IMG/VR virus record: IMGVR_UViG_3300028589_000362
Span: 1 to 37,931 of that record
Reading direction: 5' to 3' (one strand)
DNA length: 37,931 nucleotides
From: a virus
The translations under genes and the position numbers were made by a program. The number at the start of each line of letters is the position of its first letter. The first letter of the stretch is position 1. The notes below the pieces were generated by a model. It was not told the DNA's origin. It made no database searches and saw nothing but the letters and a program-made list of their open reading frames with translations. Positions 29,433 to 36,353 of this stretch are shown here, one piece after another.

Positions 29433-29612
29433 TGTCTTGTACCTCCGGGTTGATGTGCTCCTCTCCGGGCCGGGTCGGCCCGGCAAGGGATGGTGAATGT
29501 CTGGGGGCAGACGGGCGTCGTATGGATCGTCCGTTTAAGCCGAGGGTCCTAATCCCCGAATGCGGGCCGCTGGCTGGCTGCCAGCTCTCGGTCCCCGCCT
29601 GCCGGGGTCTTG
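29433..29612 (-). other. 180-bp structured leader without a gene
   Basis: No ORF. In the leftward transcript it holds CCCCG-GCAGG-CGGGG (29595-29609), a TTAG-loop hairpin (CGGGG-ATTAGGA-CCCTCG, 29541-29558) and CCGGGCC-GACCC-GGCCCGG (29466-29484). None has a T-run, so these may be translational or RNA-stability elements of the DUF932 gene. Confidence 0.5.
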
Positions 29613-29813
29613 CTAGTCCACGTTGCCGGAACGGGTCCAGGCACGCACGAACGTCTCGGTGCGGCGGGAATCCCCGCCGCGGACGCGGGCTACCTTGGTA
29701 GCCGCTGCAGAGGCCAGCAGGATCTCGTCTCCCATCTGGGCCGCATCAGGGCGGTCCAGCTCGGGCACGACGGGGGCCTGCGGGGCCTTGGTGAGTGTCA
29801 GTGTCGCTGTCAT
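29613..29813 (-). CDS. Small hypothetical protein
   Basis: A 66-residue protein (TATLTLTKAPQAPVVPELDRPDAAQMGDEILLASAAATKVARVRGGDSRRTETFVRAWTRSGNVD). Its Shine-Dalgarno is unusually strong (GGAAGGAGGTGAAC immediately before ATG), which suggests high translation. Family unknown. Confidence 0.55.
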   Translation of the reverse strand: MTATLTLTKAPQAPVVPELDRPDAAQMGDEILLASAAATKVARVRGGDSRRTETFVRAWTRSGNVD

Positions 29814-29815
29814 GT

Positions 29816-31186
29816 TCACCTCCTTCCGGTGATGGGCACGGTGTTCTTGATGACGACGTGCCACATCTTGCCGTCGCCGATGCGGCGGCGGGCATGGTCG
29901 GCACGTCTCCCCTCGGGATCGTGGTACATGGTCCCTCGGGCCAGCGTCACACCACCGGGCAGGTAGGCCACCTCGGTGGCGGTGTGGTTTGTGTTGAGCA
30001 CGTAGGGCAGGGTCACCTGCACCGAGGTCTGCCCCTCCGGGATCGGTGGCACCTTGCGCCTCACGATCCGGGCCTTGAGCGCCTTGAGCTGCTGGCGGTC
30101 CATCGCCTCCAGCGGCACGCCGAAGATGTCACCCTGCCGGAAGACCGGACGGCCCATCTGCTCGGCCATCTGCACCGGGTCAGGCTTCAGCGCCTCATAC
30201 GCCTCCGCTACCGTCGCAGGCTTGACGCCGCGGGGCAGCTCGGCGAAGAAGTACAGCGGCCGCGCCTCTTCATGGTCGAAGCCGGACAGGTAGTAGGCCC
30301 ACCGGTGGTGCTGCTTCAGTACCGTGCCCCTGACGCTGCTCCAGCCCCTGGCGCACGTCAGGCACCGGGTATCCCAGTCATCCCCGATGCGGGGATGGGT
30401 CGACTTGCCGCCGCACTCGGGGCAGGTCTCCCGGGTCTGCCATGTGACCCGTGCCCGGATTAGCGCCTCACCCAGCCAGTGGCGGGTGGTGGTCCAGGTG
30501 TACTCCGTCTCGCCCGTCTCCAGTGTGGTGACGGTGATCTCGGTGCCGCTCCTGGCGGACGTGTAGAGATGGTCGACGTGCCCCGTCACCACCCGCGTGG
30601 GGTAGAGGTACAGGTCGTTCTTGGTGGGCGGATGGAACGGGCCGGGGTCGCTCCAGACTCTGGAGTCCGGGTCTTCCCGGTGGCGCTTCACCCGCGCCTC
30701 CCACGTTCTGCGGGCATCCTCGGTGGCTTTCGCCAGCGCCGCGGCGACGTCTTCATCAGACGGCTGCCGCCACTCGGCGATCTCCTCGCGGCGCCACTTG
30801 GCACCCTCCGGGAACTCGGTGGTCCGGTGGTGCGTGGTGGTCCAGGTGTCATCCTTGACGTGCACCAACTGCACCGAGTCCAGGTCGATCCCGGCGCTGT
30901 TGAGCGCCGAGTGGGGGATGATCACCGTCGTCTCACCGGAGAGCACCTGCCGGACGTGGGACTGGTGGCCGGACGTGGTCACCGAGTACGAGTCACCGTT
31001 GAGCAGGTAGGCCGTAATGGCGCCTGCCCTGTCCCTCAGTGGACGCGCCAGCTCGAAGTGTGACCCGTAGGAAAACACCCGGTCGCCGCTGACCATGATG
31101 TTGCTGGCACTCAGCGGACCTCTCGTGGTTCTGCCGGTGACGATGTCGCGCCATCTGTCGATGGCGGCATCTGCGGACTTGGACAT
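29816..31186 (-). CDS. Large hypothetical protein with zinc ribbon
   Basis: A 456-residue protein, the largest of the small-gene block. N-terminal: RWRDIVTGRTTRGPLSASNIMVSGDRVFSYGSHFELARPL ... LLNGDSYSVTTSGHQSHVRQVL, then TTHHRTTEF. Middle: WQTRETCPECGGKSTHPRIGDDWDTRCLTCARGW, a Cys4 zinc ribbon. C-terminal: PVFRQGDIFGVPLEAM ... PYVLNTNHTATEVAYLPGGVTLARGTMYHDPEGR, a beta-rich ending. I do not recognise a family. ATG at 31186 carries GGAGGAGGAGGT just upstream, though the next gene's 3' end overlaps its start by 76 bases. Confidence 0.6.
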   Translation of the reverse strand: MSKSADAAIDRWRDIVTGRTTRGPLSASNIMVSGDRVFSYGSHFELARPLRDRAGAITAYLLNGDSYSVTTSGHQSHVRQVLSGETTVIIPHSALNSAGIDLDSVQLVHVKDDTWTTTHHRTTEFPEGAKWRREEIAEWRQPSDEDVAAALAKATEDARRTWEARVKRHREDPDSRVWSDPGPFHPPTKNDLYLYPTRVVTGHVDHLYTSARSGTEITVTTLETGETEYTWTTTRHWLGEALIRARVTWQTRETCPECGGKSTHPRIGDDWDTRCLTCARGWSSVRGTVLKQHHRWAYYLSGFDHEEARPLYFFAELPRGVKPATVAEAYEALKPDPVQMAEQMGRPVFRQGDIFGVPLEAMDRQQLKALKARIVRRKVPPIPEGQTSVQVTLPYVLNTNHTATEVAYLPGGVTLARGTMYHDPEGRRADHARRRIGDGKMWHVVIKNTVPITGRR

Positions 31187-31416
31187 ACCTCCTCCTCCTG
31201 ATTGATGTAGAGGCCGTCGGCATCTGAGAAGATGCCAGCCTCTCCGTAGGTGATCTCGAACGAGAACCGCGTACCGTCATCGTTGAGAATCTGCGCACCT
31301 TCACTGGTGATGCGGACGTTGCGCAGCTGGTCGGCGATCCGCAGGTGCATACACACCTCGGACCAGGGCATCGGGAGCCAGACCGTGTCGCCGCTCTTGA
31401 CTCTGACCTTGGTCAT
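31111..31416 (-). CDS. Hypothetical protein overlapping the next gene by 76 bases
   Basis: A 101-residue protein (TKVRVKSGDTVWLPMPWSEVCMHLRIADQLRNVRITSEGAQILNDDGTRFSFEITYGEAGIFSDADGLYINQEEEVCPSPQM...). The C-terminal ~25 residues are in the region also coding the start of the 456-residue protein. The N-terminal 'VKSGDTVWLP' and beta pattern look genuine; the Ser/Pro-rich tail may not. Confidence 0.5.
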   Translation of the reverse strand: MTKVRVKSGDTVWLPMPWSEVCMHLRIADQLRNVRITSEGAQILNDDGTRFSFEITYGEAGIFSDADGLYINQEEEVCPSPQMPPSTDGATSSPAEPREVR

Positions 31417-31425
31417 TCGATGGCC

Positions 31426-31728
31426 TCAGTGGTTGCGGCGCTCTTCACGGCGCACCGCCTCTTCGGTGGGAAGATTGGGGAAGACTTCGGGGTACCAGTA
31501 CCCGACCCAGCCGAGAATCTTGCCGGCGGGATCCTGCACCTTCCACTCGACGCCTCCATGCTCTCCGAACGAGTCCACGGCATCCTGCCGTGCGCCTTGT
31601 CCGTACTTCTCGACGAACAGGGCCACGGCCTTGTCGTCGGTGATGCCGCCGCCCTCCACAATCCGGCGGGGCTTGATCGGCTCCCCCGGCTCACGGGCCG
31701 GTTGCCACGTTCTGACCACGTTGCTCAC
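31426..31728 (-). CDS. Hypothetical protein
   Basis: A 100-residue protein (SNVVRTWQPAREPGEPIKPRRIVEGGGITDDKAVALFVEKYGQGARQDAVDSFGEHGGVEWKVQDPAGKILGWVGYWYPEVFPNLPTEEAVRREERRNH). GTG start. Alpha/beta with a W-rich segment and charged tail. No family recognised. Confidence 0.5.
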   Translation of the reverse strand: MSNVVRTWQPAREPGEPIKPRRIVEGGGITDDKAVALFVEKYGQGARQDAVDSFGEHGGVEWKVQDPAGKILGWVGYWYPEVFPNLPTEEAVRREERRNH

Positions 31729-31732
31729 GGTC

Positions 31733-31909
31733 TCAGCTCCTGACTTTGGTCTGGCGCTTGATCTTGCGCCGCAGGTCGGCCGTCTTGATTCCGGGCAGGT
31801 CGTTGCCGTCCACGTCTTCGATGAAGAACAGGTCCAGCAGGTGGTCCCGGTAGGTGGCTTTGGCCAGCTTGCGCCGCTTCAGCGCGTTGCGCTCCTTGCG
31901 GCTACTCAC
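31733..31909 (-). CDS. Small highly basic protein
   Basis: A 58-residue, lysine/arginine-rich protein read from the sequence: SSRKERNALKRRKLAKATYRDHLLDLFFIEDVDGNDLPGIKTADLRRKIKRQTKVRS. GTG at 31909 overlaps the upstream stop by 8 bases and the gene fills the space between its neighbours. The paired basic ends suggest nucleic-acid binding. Unrecognised family. Confidence 0.55.
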   Translation of the reverse strand: MSSRKERNALKRRKLAKATYRDHLLDLFFIEDVDGNDLPGIKTADLRRKIKRQTKVRS

Positions 31910-32243
31910 CGGCGCTCTCCGTCATGGCGGCGAGGTAGTCCTCCACCTCGTCGGCGAGTCCACCTGACAGGGCCTCTACGGCTCTGTCCTCCACTACGCG
32001 GGTCAGGTAGATCCGCACCATCACGTCACGGCGGGAGAGCTTCAGCTCCTCCCACTCGCCGGGTTCGGTGGCGCTGGTGCCCACGAACATGGAGAACTCG
32101 TCGTCGCCGGAGTACTTCACGATCACCACAATGTCGAGCGTGGGGAACGTGTACTTGACGCACTTGTCCGGATGCTCTTCGAGCATCTTGAGTGCAGCAG
32201 GCAGCGTGTCGTAACGCTTTCCCTGGGGCGCTTCAGCATCCAT
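31902..32243 (-). CDS. Hypothetical protein
   Basis: A 113-residue protein: MDAEAPQGKRYDTLPAALKMLEEHPDKCVKYTFPTLDIVVIVKYSGDDEFSMFVGTSATEPGEWEELKLSRRDVMVRIYLTRVVEDRAVEAL... ATG at 32243 has AGGAGGTG at 4 nt. Alpha/beta, acidic; no family recognised. Confidence 0.55.
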   Translation of the reverse strand: MDAEAPQGKRYDTLPAALKMLEEHPDKCVKYTFPTLDIVVIVKYSGDDEFSMFVGTSATEPGEWEELKLSRRDVMVRIYLTRVVEDRAVEALSGGLADEVEDYLAAMTESAGE

Positions 32244-32296
32244 GCGGCACCTCCTCTCTCTGGTTAGGTTCCGTGGCGTCTCCACAAAACTTCCAA

Positions 32297-32323
32297 CGGG
32301 TTGGGGGTCTAAGTCCCAGCCCG
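32297..32323 (-). other. TTAG-loop hairpin between genes
   Basis: CGGGCTGGG pairs with CCCAACCCG (one G.T) around a loop reading ACTTAGACC in the leftward transcript, followed by TTGGAAGTTTTGTGG. It sits in a 104-bp spacer (32244-32347) and may be a weak terminator or processing site. Confidence 0.5.
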
Positions 32324-32347
32324 CCGGGCGCTCTATGGCGTCTTGGT

Positions 32348-32578
32348 CTAGCTGGTGGAGATCTGGCGATCCTCCTTGGTGATCAGCTCACCCGGGAAGA
32401 GCGTCAGGTAGCACGCCGCCCCTGCCGGGATGCGGTTGGGAGCGGGCAGGAGCCCCAGCTCGTACACATACCCGCCGCTCTCGGCGGGCTGCTTCCTGAC
32501 CGCCTCGACGTTGAACCACATGCCGTACCGGAGGACCTGATCCCCGGGCTTGACGTCTTCGGCTTTGATGCTTGACAT
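32348..32578 (-). CDS. Small hypothetical protein
   Basis: A 76-residue protein (MSSIKAEDVKPGDQVLRYGMWFNVEAVRKQPAESGGYVYELGLLPAPNRIPAGAACYLTLFPGELITKEDRQISTS). 'VKPGDQVL' followed by strands suggests a small SH3-like or Hint-like barrel. Function unknown; 1-base overlap upstream. Confidence 0.5.
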   Translation of the reverse strand: MSSIKAEDVKPGDQVLRYGMWFNVEAVRKQPAESGGYVYELGLLPAPNRIPAGAACYLTLFPGELITKEDRQISTS

Positions 32579-32769
32579 CAGTCCACCGCCCGGTGCGTCA
32601 CTTGCTCGCCGTTGAGTTCGGCAAGGGTGACGCTGATGTCCCAGCCCTTGACCTTGCGGCGGGGGTATTTCTTCTGGACCACCTCGCGCACCGCCTCTTG
32701 GGCCTGTAGCGGAGTGTCGGCATAAACCTCGTGCCGCTCTCCGCGGTAGAAGCAGATGTAGCCATTCAC
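32578..32769 (-). CDS. Conserved small phage protein
   Basis: A 63-residue protein: NGYICFYRGERHEVYADTPLQAQEAVREVVQKKYPRRKVKGWDISVTLAELNGEQVTHRAVD. The 'FYRG+..EV.ADT..QAQ..A.....K....V.V.LAE.NGE.VTH.AVD' pattern recurs in phages of many hosts; function unknown. GTG at 32769 with AAAGGAG. Confidence 0.6.
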   Translation of the reverse strand: MNGYICFYRGERHEVYADTPLQAQEAVREVVQKKYPRRKVKGWDISVTLAELNGEQVTHRAVD

Positions 32770-32975
32770 TTGCGCTCCTTTGTGTGTAGGACCATCCACT
32801 CGTGAAATTCGAGCGGGGTGCCGACGTGGACAGTTCCCGCGCCGGAATCTTCCCAGTAGACGTCTCCGTCGATTACCCAGACGGCCGTCAGTTCCCCGCC
32901 TCCGTCGTCGGTGCGGATCTCGGTGACTGGCACACCGGACGCTAGGTGCGTCTTCCGCGTCATGTACGCGCTCAT
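32766..32975 (-). CDS. Small hypothetical protein
   Basis: A 69-residue protein, ATG at 32975 in an ATGA overlap: MSAYMTRKTHLASGVPVTEIRTDDGGGELTAVWVIDGDVYWEDSGAGTVHVGTPLEFHEWMVLHTKERK. Beta-rich; unknown. The longer in-frame ORF to 33098 is antisense-like over the neighbour. Confidence 0.5.
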   Translation of the reverse strand: MSAYMTRKTHLASGVPVTEIRTDDGGGELTAVWVIDGDVYWEDSGAGTVHVGTPLEFHEWMVLHTKERK

Positions 32976-33238
32976 GCCGGGTAGAGTCCCAGGCACCAGG
33001 AGGTCATAGGCTCCAGAAACACCCCGGGCACCTTGATCTCCATGCTGGCGTAGTGCACCCAATCCTCGGGCGCACCTTCCCACGCGATGGACCAGCACCC
33101 TTCGGGCTGCTCCTCGTGGTCGGCGTCTCGGAGGGTCGGGCCGTCAATGCCTACCCACCATCCGTCCGCCTCTGGCCAGCGCGTCTTGATCGCGTCAAGA
33201 ACGGCTTCGGCCTGCTCTTTGCTGACCTCACCTTCCAT
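32972..33238 (-). CDS. Small hypothetical protein
   Basis: An 88-residue protein (MEGEVSKEQAEAVLDAIKTRWPEADGWWVGIDGPTLRDADHEEQPEGCWSIAWEGAPEDWVHYASMEIKVPGVFLEPMTSWCLGLYPA), acidic and Trp-rich. ATG at 33238 has AGGCAGGTG upstream. Family unknown. Confidence 0.5.
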   Translation of the reverse strand: MEGEVSKEQAEAVLDAIKTRWPEADGWWVGIDGPTLRDADHEEQPEGCWSIAWEGAPEDWVHYASMEIKVPGVFLEPMTSWCLGLYPA

Positions 33239-33260
33239 GTGCGCACCTGCCTCTCTCGCG

Positions 33261-33512
33261 TTACCCCCGCGTCTCTCGCGGGGTGGTATTGGCCGGGTAG
33301 CGGCGGAGCTGGCAGTACCGCCCGCGCTTGTTCCGGTAGCTGTAGTAGTCGTCCCCGGCATCCAATGCCCGGACGGCGGCCGCGTGGGTTGGTACCCAGT
33401 TGGGAAGAATGGCCGGTTTGAGCCCGGCAATTTTGACCTGGTCAGCGGCCCGGCTAAACGGGGTCGAGTGGCCAAATTCGGTGACCATGTAGAGCCACGA
33501 ATTGTCCGTCAC
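33261..33512 (-). CDS. Small hypothetical protein
   Basis: An 83-residue basic protein (TDNSWLYMVTEFGHSTPFSRAADQVKIAGLKPAILPNWVPTHAAAVRALDAGDDYYSYRNKRGRYCQLRRYPANTTPRETRG). GTG at 33512 overlaps the upstream gene in GTGA. Unknown function. Confidence 0.5.
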   Translation of the reverse strand: MTDNSWLYMVTEFGHSTPFSRAADQVKIAGLKPAILPNWVPTHAAAVRALDAGDDYYSYRNKRGRYCQLRRYPANTTPRETRG

Positions 33513-33658
33513 AGGTTATCCCTCCAGAATTGGGCGACTTCCAAATCGAAAGCCACGCGTTCGGAGCGGAGGAATTTGGCGTAGCTGATAATTACGGCTA
33601 CGGCCATGCCTATGGAGAACAATCCAAGCACTACGCCGATAACGGCTAGGACTTGCAT
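33509..33658 (-). CDS. 49-residue single-span membrane protein, first gene of the early operon
   Basis: Read directly from the sequence: MQVLAVIGVVLGLFSIGMA followed by VAVIISYAKFLRSERVAFDLEVAQFWRDNL. Residues ~1-26 form a membrane helix; the remainder is a charged amphipathic tail. ATG at 33658 with AGGA at 8 nt. It is the most upstream gene of the long leftward operon, just after the 33718-33773 promoter-like repeat. Small early membrane proteins in phages often act in exclusion or membrane anchoring; no direct evidence. Confidence 0.6.
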   Translation of the reverse strand: MQVLAVIGVVLGLFSIGMAVAVIISYAKFLRSERVAFDLEVAQFWRDNL

Positions 33659-33717
33659 GGCGATTGTTCCTATCCCCTAGAGCCGCCCGGATGGGCGGGT
33701 TTATGGCGGGCCGGTGA

Positions 33718-33773
33718 TTTGTTTACCGGCTTATTTCCAACCTAGCGGGTACTGTCAAATAAACCGGTTACGC
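33718..33773 (-). promoter_or_regulatory. 56-bp repeat R1: leftward promoter with inverted-repeat operator
   Basis: Leftward TTGACA (tgtcaa at about 33753-33758 on the plus strand) is followed after 17 nt by AATAAG. Flanking it are arms ACCGGCTTATTT and AAATAAACCGGT (one mismatch), so each arm overlaps one promoter box. Placed ~70 nt ahead of the first early gene. A second copy is R2. Confidence 0.6.
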
Positions 33774-33852
33774 GCTAGTTCCTATCGGCCCGGTGTATCC
33801 GGGCGGCCGGTGTAGATACCGGCCAGCGGGCCGCCAGATAGCGGCCCGGGCG

Positions 33853-33938
33853 GGCCGCCGAAGCGGCCCGGGGTACGCGGCCCGGGCGGCCGCCGAAGCG
33901 GCCCGCCCGGCCAAACCGGCCCGGCCGCCGAAGCGGCC
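33853..33938. repeat. Three 16-bp GGCC hairpins at 35-bp period
   Basis: Exact copies of GGCCGCCGAAGCGGCC at 33853, 33888 and 33923. Each is a 6-bp stem with CGAA loop; the 19-bp spacers differ. Four more exact copies lie in the following gene (34403, 34475, 34910, 35135). Confidence 0.8.
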
Positions 33939-33945
33939 CGGCCGG

Positions 33946-34001
33946 TTTGTTTACCGGCTTATTTCCAACTTACGGGAGGTAGTCAAATAAACCGGTTACG
34001 C
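33946..34001 (-). promoter_or_regulatory. 56-bp repeat R2: second leftward promoter/operator copy
   Basis: Same length as R1; the first 24 and last 20 bases are identical and only the 12 bases between differ. Leftward TTGACT-17-AATAAG, again with the inverted arms. A transcript from here would cross the hairpin array and R1. Confidence 0.55.
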
Positions 34002-34097
34002 ATATCCCCGATAGTCCGGTTTAGGCGTACTCTGTGAAGTGTTAGCTAGTTGGATAGGCGGGCCGCCCGGCCCGCCCGTAGATAAGGGGTAACCGAA

Positions 34098-35528
34098 GTG
34101 ACTGCACTAGTTGAATCTCCGGCCGAAGCGGCCGCGGCCGAACGGGCCGCCATAGCGGCCGAACTGGCCGCCCGGAATATCCCGGACGAAAAGAAAGAAC
34201 CAGAGTTCAAACCGACGGCACGGGCCGCCCGGGCCGGAGCGGCCCGCCGGAAAATTGGCCGCGTGGAACTGTCGGCCGAAGACGCTACCCCGGCCGCAAA
34301 GCGGCTTGGATGGGGTACATGGAATAGCCACTACACGCGGATAGAACTGGCCGATTTGGCCGCCGAAGCAAAGCGGCTAGAACGGGAGTCGAAGCGCAAA
34401 GCGGCCGCCGAAGCGGCCCGGATCCGTGACCTAAAGCGACTGGCCGTAATGGTCCGTACCGAACTACCGGAAGCGGCCGCCGAAGCGGCCGCCCGGGCCG
34501 GTGAATCGGCACAACTGGACTACGCCTCACAACTGGCCGAAGCGGCCGCGGTATTGGGCGGATCCGAAGCGGAAGCGGCCGAAGTGATCCGGGCCGCGGC
34601 CGCCTATCGGGAGACAGACAAACCGGCCCGCCCGGGGGTATCAAAAGCCGGTTACGGATCCGCGCTTACCCCGGCCGAACTGGCCGCCGTTCGGGAGTGG
34701 ACGAAGTCCGGACTAGCTACCCCGGCCGCCGAAGCGGGCCGGGCCGCGCTGGCCGCTATCGGCCCGCGGGCCGCCGGTGTGGTGATCACAAACCGGGCCG
34801 CCGATACCCTCACTATCGCCCGTTCGGTTCGGGTACCGTCGGCCGCCGTCGGCCGCCGTCGGGCGGATGCACTGGCCGCCGAACTGGCCGAAGCGCAAGC
34901 AAAGCTTGCGGCCGCCGAAGCGGCCAGCAAAGCGGCCGCAAAGCGCAAAGCAAAGCGGCCCGCCGATGCGGCCGAAGCGGATGCAAACCGGCTTGCGGCC
35001 GCCGTCGGCAGACTGGCACGGCGGGCCGATTTGGCCGCCCGACTGGCCGAAGCGGCCGAAGCTCTGGCCGGTTTGGAACTGGCCGAACTAGAGCCATATA
35101 TGGCGGATCCGGCGGCCAGTCTCCCGCTGGCCGCGGCCGCCGAAGCGGCCGGGGTATCGCTCCGGATCCGGGCCGACGTTATGCCCGTCCAGTACCGATA
35201 CACCGGCCCGAACGTATCCGCGGCCCGGCTTGTTTCCGGCCGCGGACACTACACAATGGCGGCCAGCGGAGTAAGTGATCCTACGGGCGGCGCCGCGGCC
35301 GAACTGGCCGACGGATACCGGGCCGAACTGGCCAAAGTGGAAGCGGCCGCGCTGGCACTGGCCGAACGGACGGCCGGAGAATCGGCGGCCGCCGGAGCTA
35401 TCCGGGAACGCAACGAACGGGCCGAAGCGTACAAAGCGCGGCGGGCCGAAGCGGCCCGGATCCGGCGGGCGGAAGCGAAGATGCACGGCAAGAACGAACG
35501 GCGAAGCGCAAAGCGGGCCGCCCGGTAA
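34098..35528 (+). CDS. Alanine-rich coiled-coil protein (GGCC-biased gene)
   Basis: A 476-residue basic protein, about a third alanine. Long A/E/R/K helices (residues ~1-40, 90-175, 240-320, 380-476) alternate with less repetitive parts: YGSALTPAELAAVREWTKSGLATPAAEAG, VVITNRAADTLTIARSVRVPS, and LRIRADVMPVQYRYTGPNVSAARLVSGRGHYTM. No known catalytic motif. It resembles long helical plasmid proteins such as KfrA only in character. GTG at 34098 with AAGGGG 8 nt upstream; a perfect terminator follows. Codons are biased to GCC/GCG and to GAA for glutamate, unlike most neighbours, where GAG is common. Suspected role: DNA or nucleoid organisation; unproven. Confidence 0.75.
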   Translation: MTALVESPAEAAAAERAAIAAELAARNIPDEKKEPEFKPTARAARAGAARRKIGRVELSAEDATPAAKRLGWGTWNSHYTRIELADLAAEAKRLERESKRKAAAEAARIRDLKRLAVMVRTELPEAAAEAAARAGESAQLDYASQLAEAAAVLGGSEAEAAEVIRAAAAYRETDKPARPGVSKAGYGSALTPAELAAVREWTKSGLATPAAEAGRAALAAIGPRAAGVVITNRAADTLTIARSVRVPSAAVGRRRADALAAELAEAQAKLAAAEAASKAAAKRKAKRPADAAEADANRLAAAVGRLARRADLAARLAEAAEALAGLELAELEPYMADPAASLPLAAAAEAAGVSLRIRADVMPVQYRYTGPNVSAARLVSGRGHYTMAASGVSDPTGGAAAELADGYRAELAKVEAAALALAERTAGESAAAGAIRERNERAEAYKARRAEAARIRRAEAKMHGKNERRSAKRAAR

Positions 35529-35546
35529 TACCGGCCCGAACGGACT

Positions 35547-35577
35547 TACCCCCGGCCAGTTTGGCCGGGGGTATTTT
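35547..35577 (+). terminator. Perfect terminator of the coiled-coil gene
   Basis: TACCCCCGGCC pairs perfectly with GGCCGGGGGTA around AGTTT, followed by TTTT. It lies 18 bp after the stop codon. Confidence 0.9.
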
Positions 35578-35772
35578 CATGCCCGTAAGCGGCCGCCGAC
35601 GGGCCGCCAGCGGCCCGGGCGGATCCGGGCGGGCCGACGGCCGACGGCCGACGGATCCGGGCCGCCAGCGGGCCGCCAGCGGCCCGGCCCGGGCCGGGCC
35701 GGATCCGGCCGAATGTTGGAACCAGGAGGCCAGGACTAAAAAATACTAGGACGTCCAACTATTTGCCGACAA

Positions 35773-35882
35773 GGTTGAAGATTCAACCAATGTTCGAGCT
35801 GCGAGGCTTTGTCCTATTGTCCTAACATACTTAGTTGAACTTTCAACCTAATGTTCGGCCGGCTTGATATTGTCCTATTGTC
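35773..35882. repeat. Two tandem 61-bp origin- or operator-like units
   Basis: Each unit has a GTTGAA-NN-TTCAACC palindrome (35773-35788; 35833-35848), AATGTTCG, 12 variable bases, then TTGTCCTATTGTC (35809-35821; 35870-35882). The surrounding 190 bp is much AT-richer than the GGCC background. Confidence 0.65.
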
Positions 35883-36175
35883 AGTATGTCCTGACAAACT
35901 AATTTCGTTAGTGCCTGGTCCGAACCTCCGGCCCGGATCCGGCCGGGCCGGAGCGGCCCGGATCCTGCCGACGGCCGGAAAACGGCCAAATCGGGCCGCC
36001 CGGGGTCCGGATCCGGCCGACGGGGGTCCGGATCCGGCCAAATCGGCCAAAAGCCGGGGGTATGCCAGCGGCCCGGGGGTATATGACAAGCCCGGCCCGG
36101 GCCGGAAATAGGGTACAGCGGCCCGCTATGCCACCTAGAACGGCCGAACGGGCCGGGCGGATAGAACTAGCCTAA

Positions 36176-36277
36176 AACGGGGGTATCGGGCCGGAGAATG
36201 GCACCTATGGCCAGTCAGCGAAAACGGGCCGCCCGGTGTGGAGTACCCGAACGGGGGTATCGGGCCGGAGAATGGCA
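36176..36277. repeat. 28-bp direct repeat
   Basis: Identical 28-bp copies at 36176-36203 and 36250-36277, starting AACGGGGGTATCGGG and ending GAGAATGGCA. An ATACCC-CCATA-GGGTAT hairpin follows at 36291-36307. Confidence 0.8.
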
Positions 36278-36353
36278 TACAGCGCGTCTTATACCCCCAT
36301 AGGGTATGCCCTCCGGACCCCTATTCTACTGGCCGTAGAATGTCACGCTGGCA

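Larger units (their letters stand above)
33659..34097. other. 439-bp control region between divergent operons
   Basis: No gene. It contains two 56-bp repeats (listed) and between them three GGCC hairpins at 35-bp spacing. Downstream of the second repeat is the leader of the rightward coiled-coil gene with AAGGGG before its GTG. Confidence 0.6.

Noticed and set aside
33853-33938. CRISPR-like array (three identical repeats with unique spacers)
   Set aside because: Repeats are 16 bp and GC-palindromic, spacers only 19 bp, no cas genes, and the same word recurs inside a coding region.
34652-35203. Minus-strand ORF across the coiled-coil gene
   Set aside because: Ala/Ser-rich mirror of the GCC-GAA-GCG repeats; no ribosome site and opposite to the terminator.
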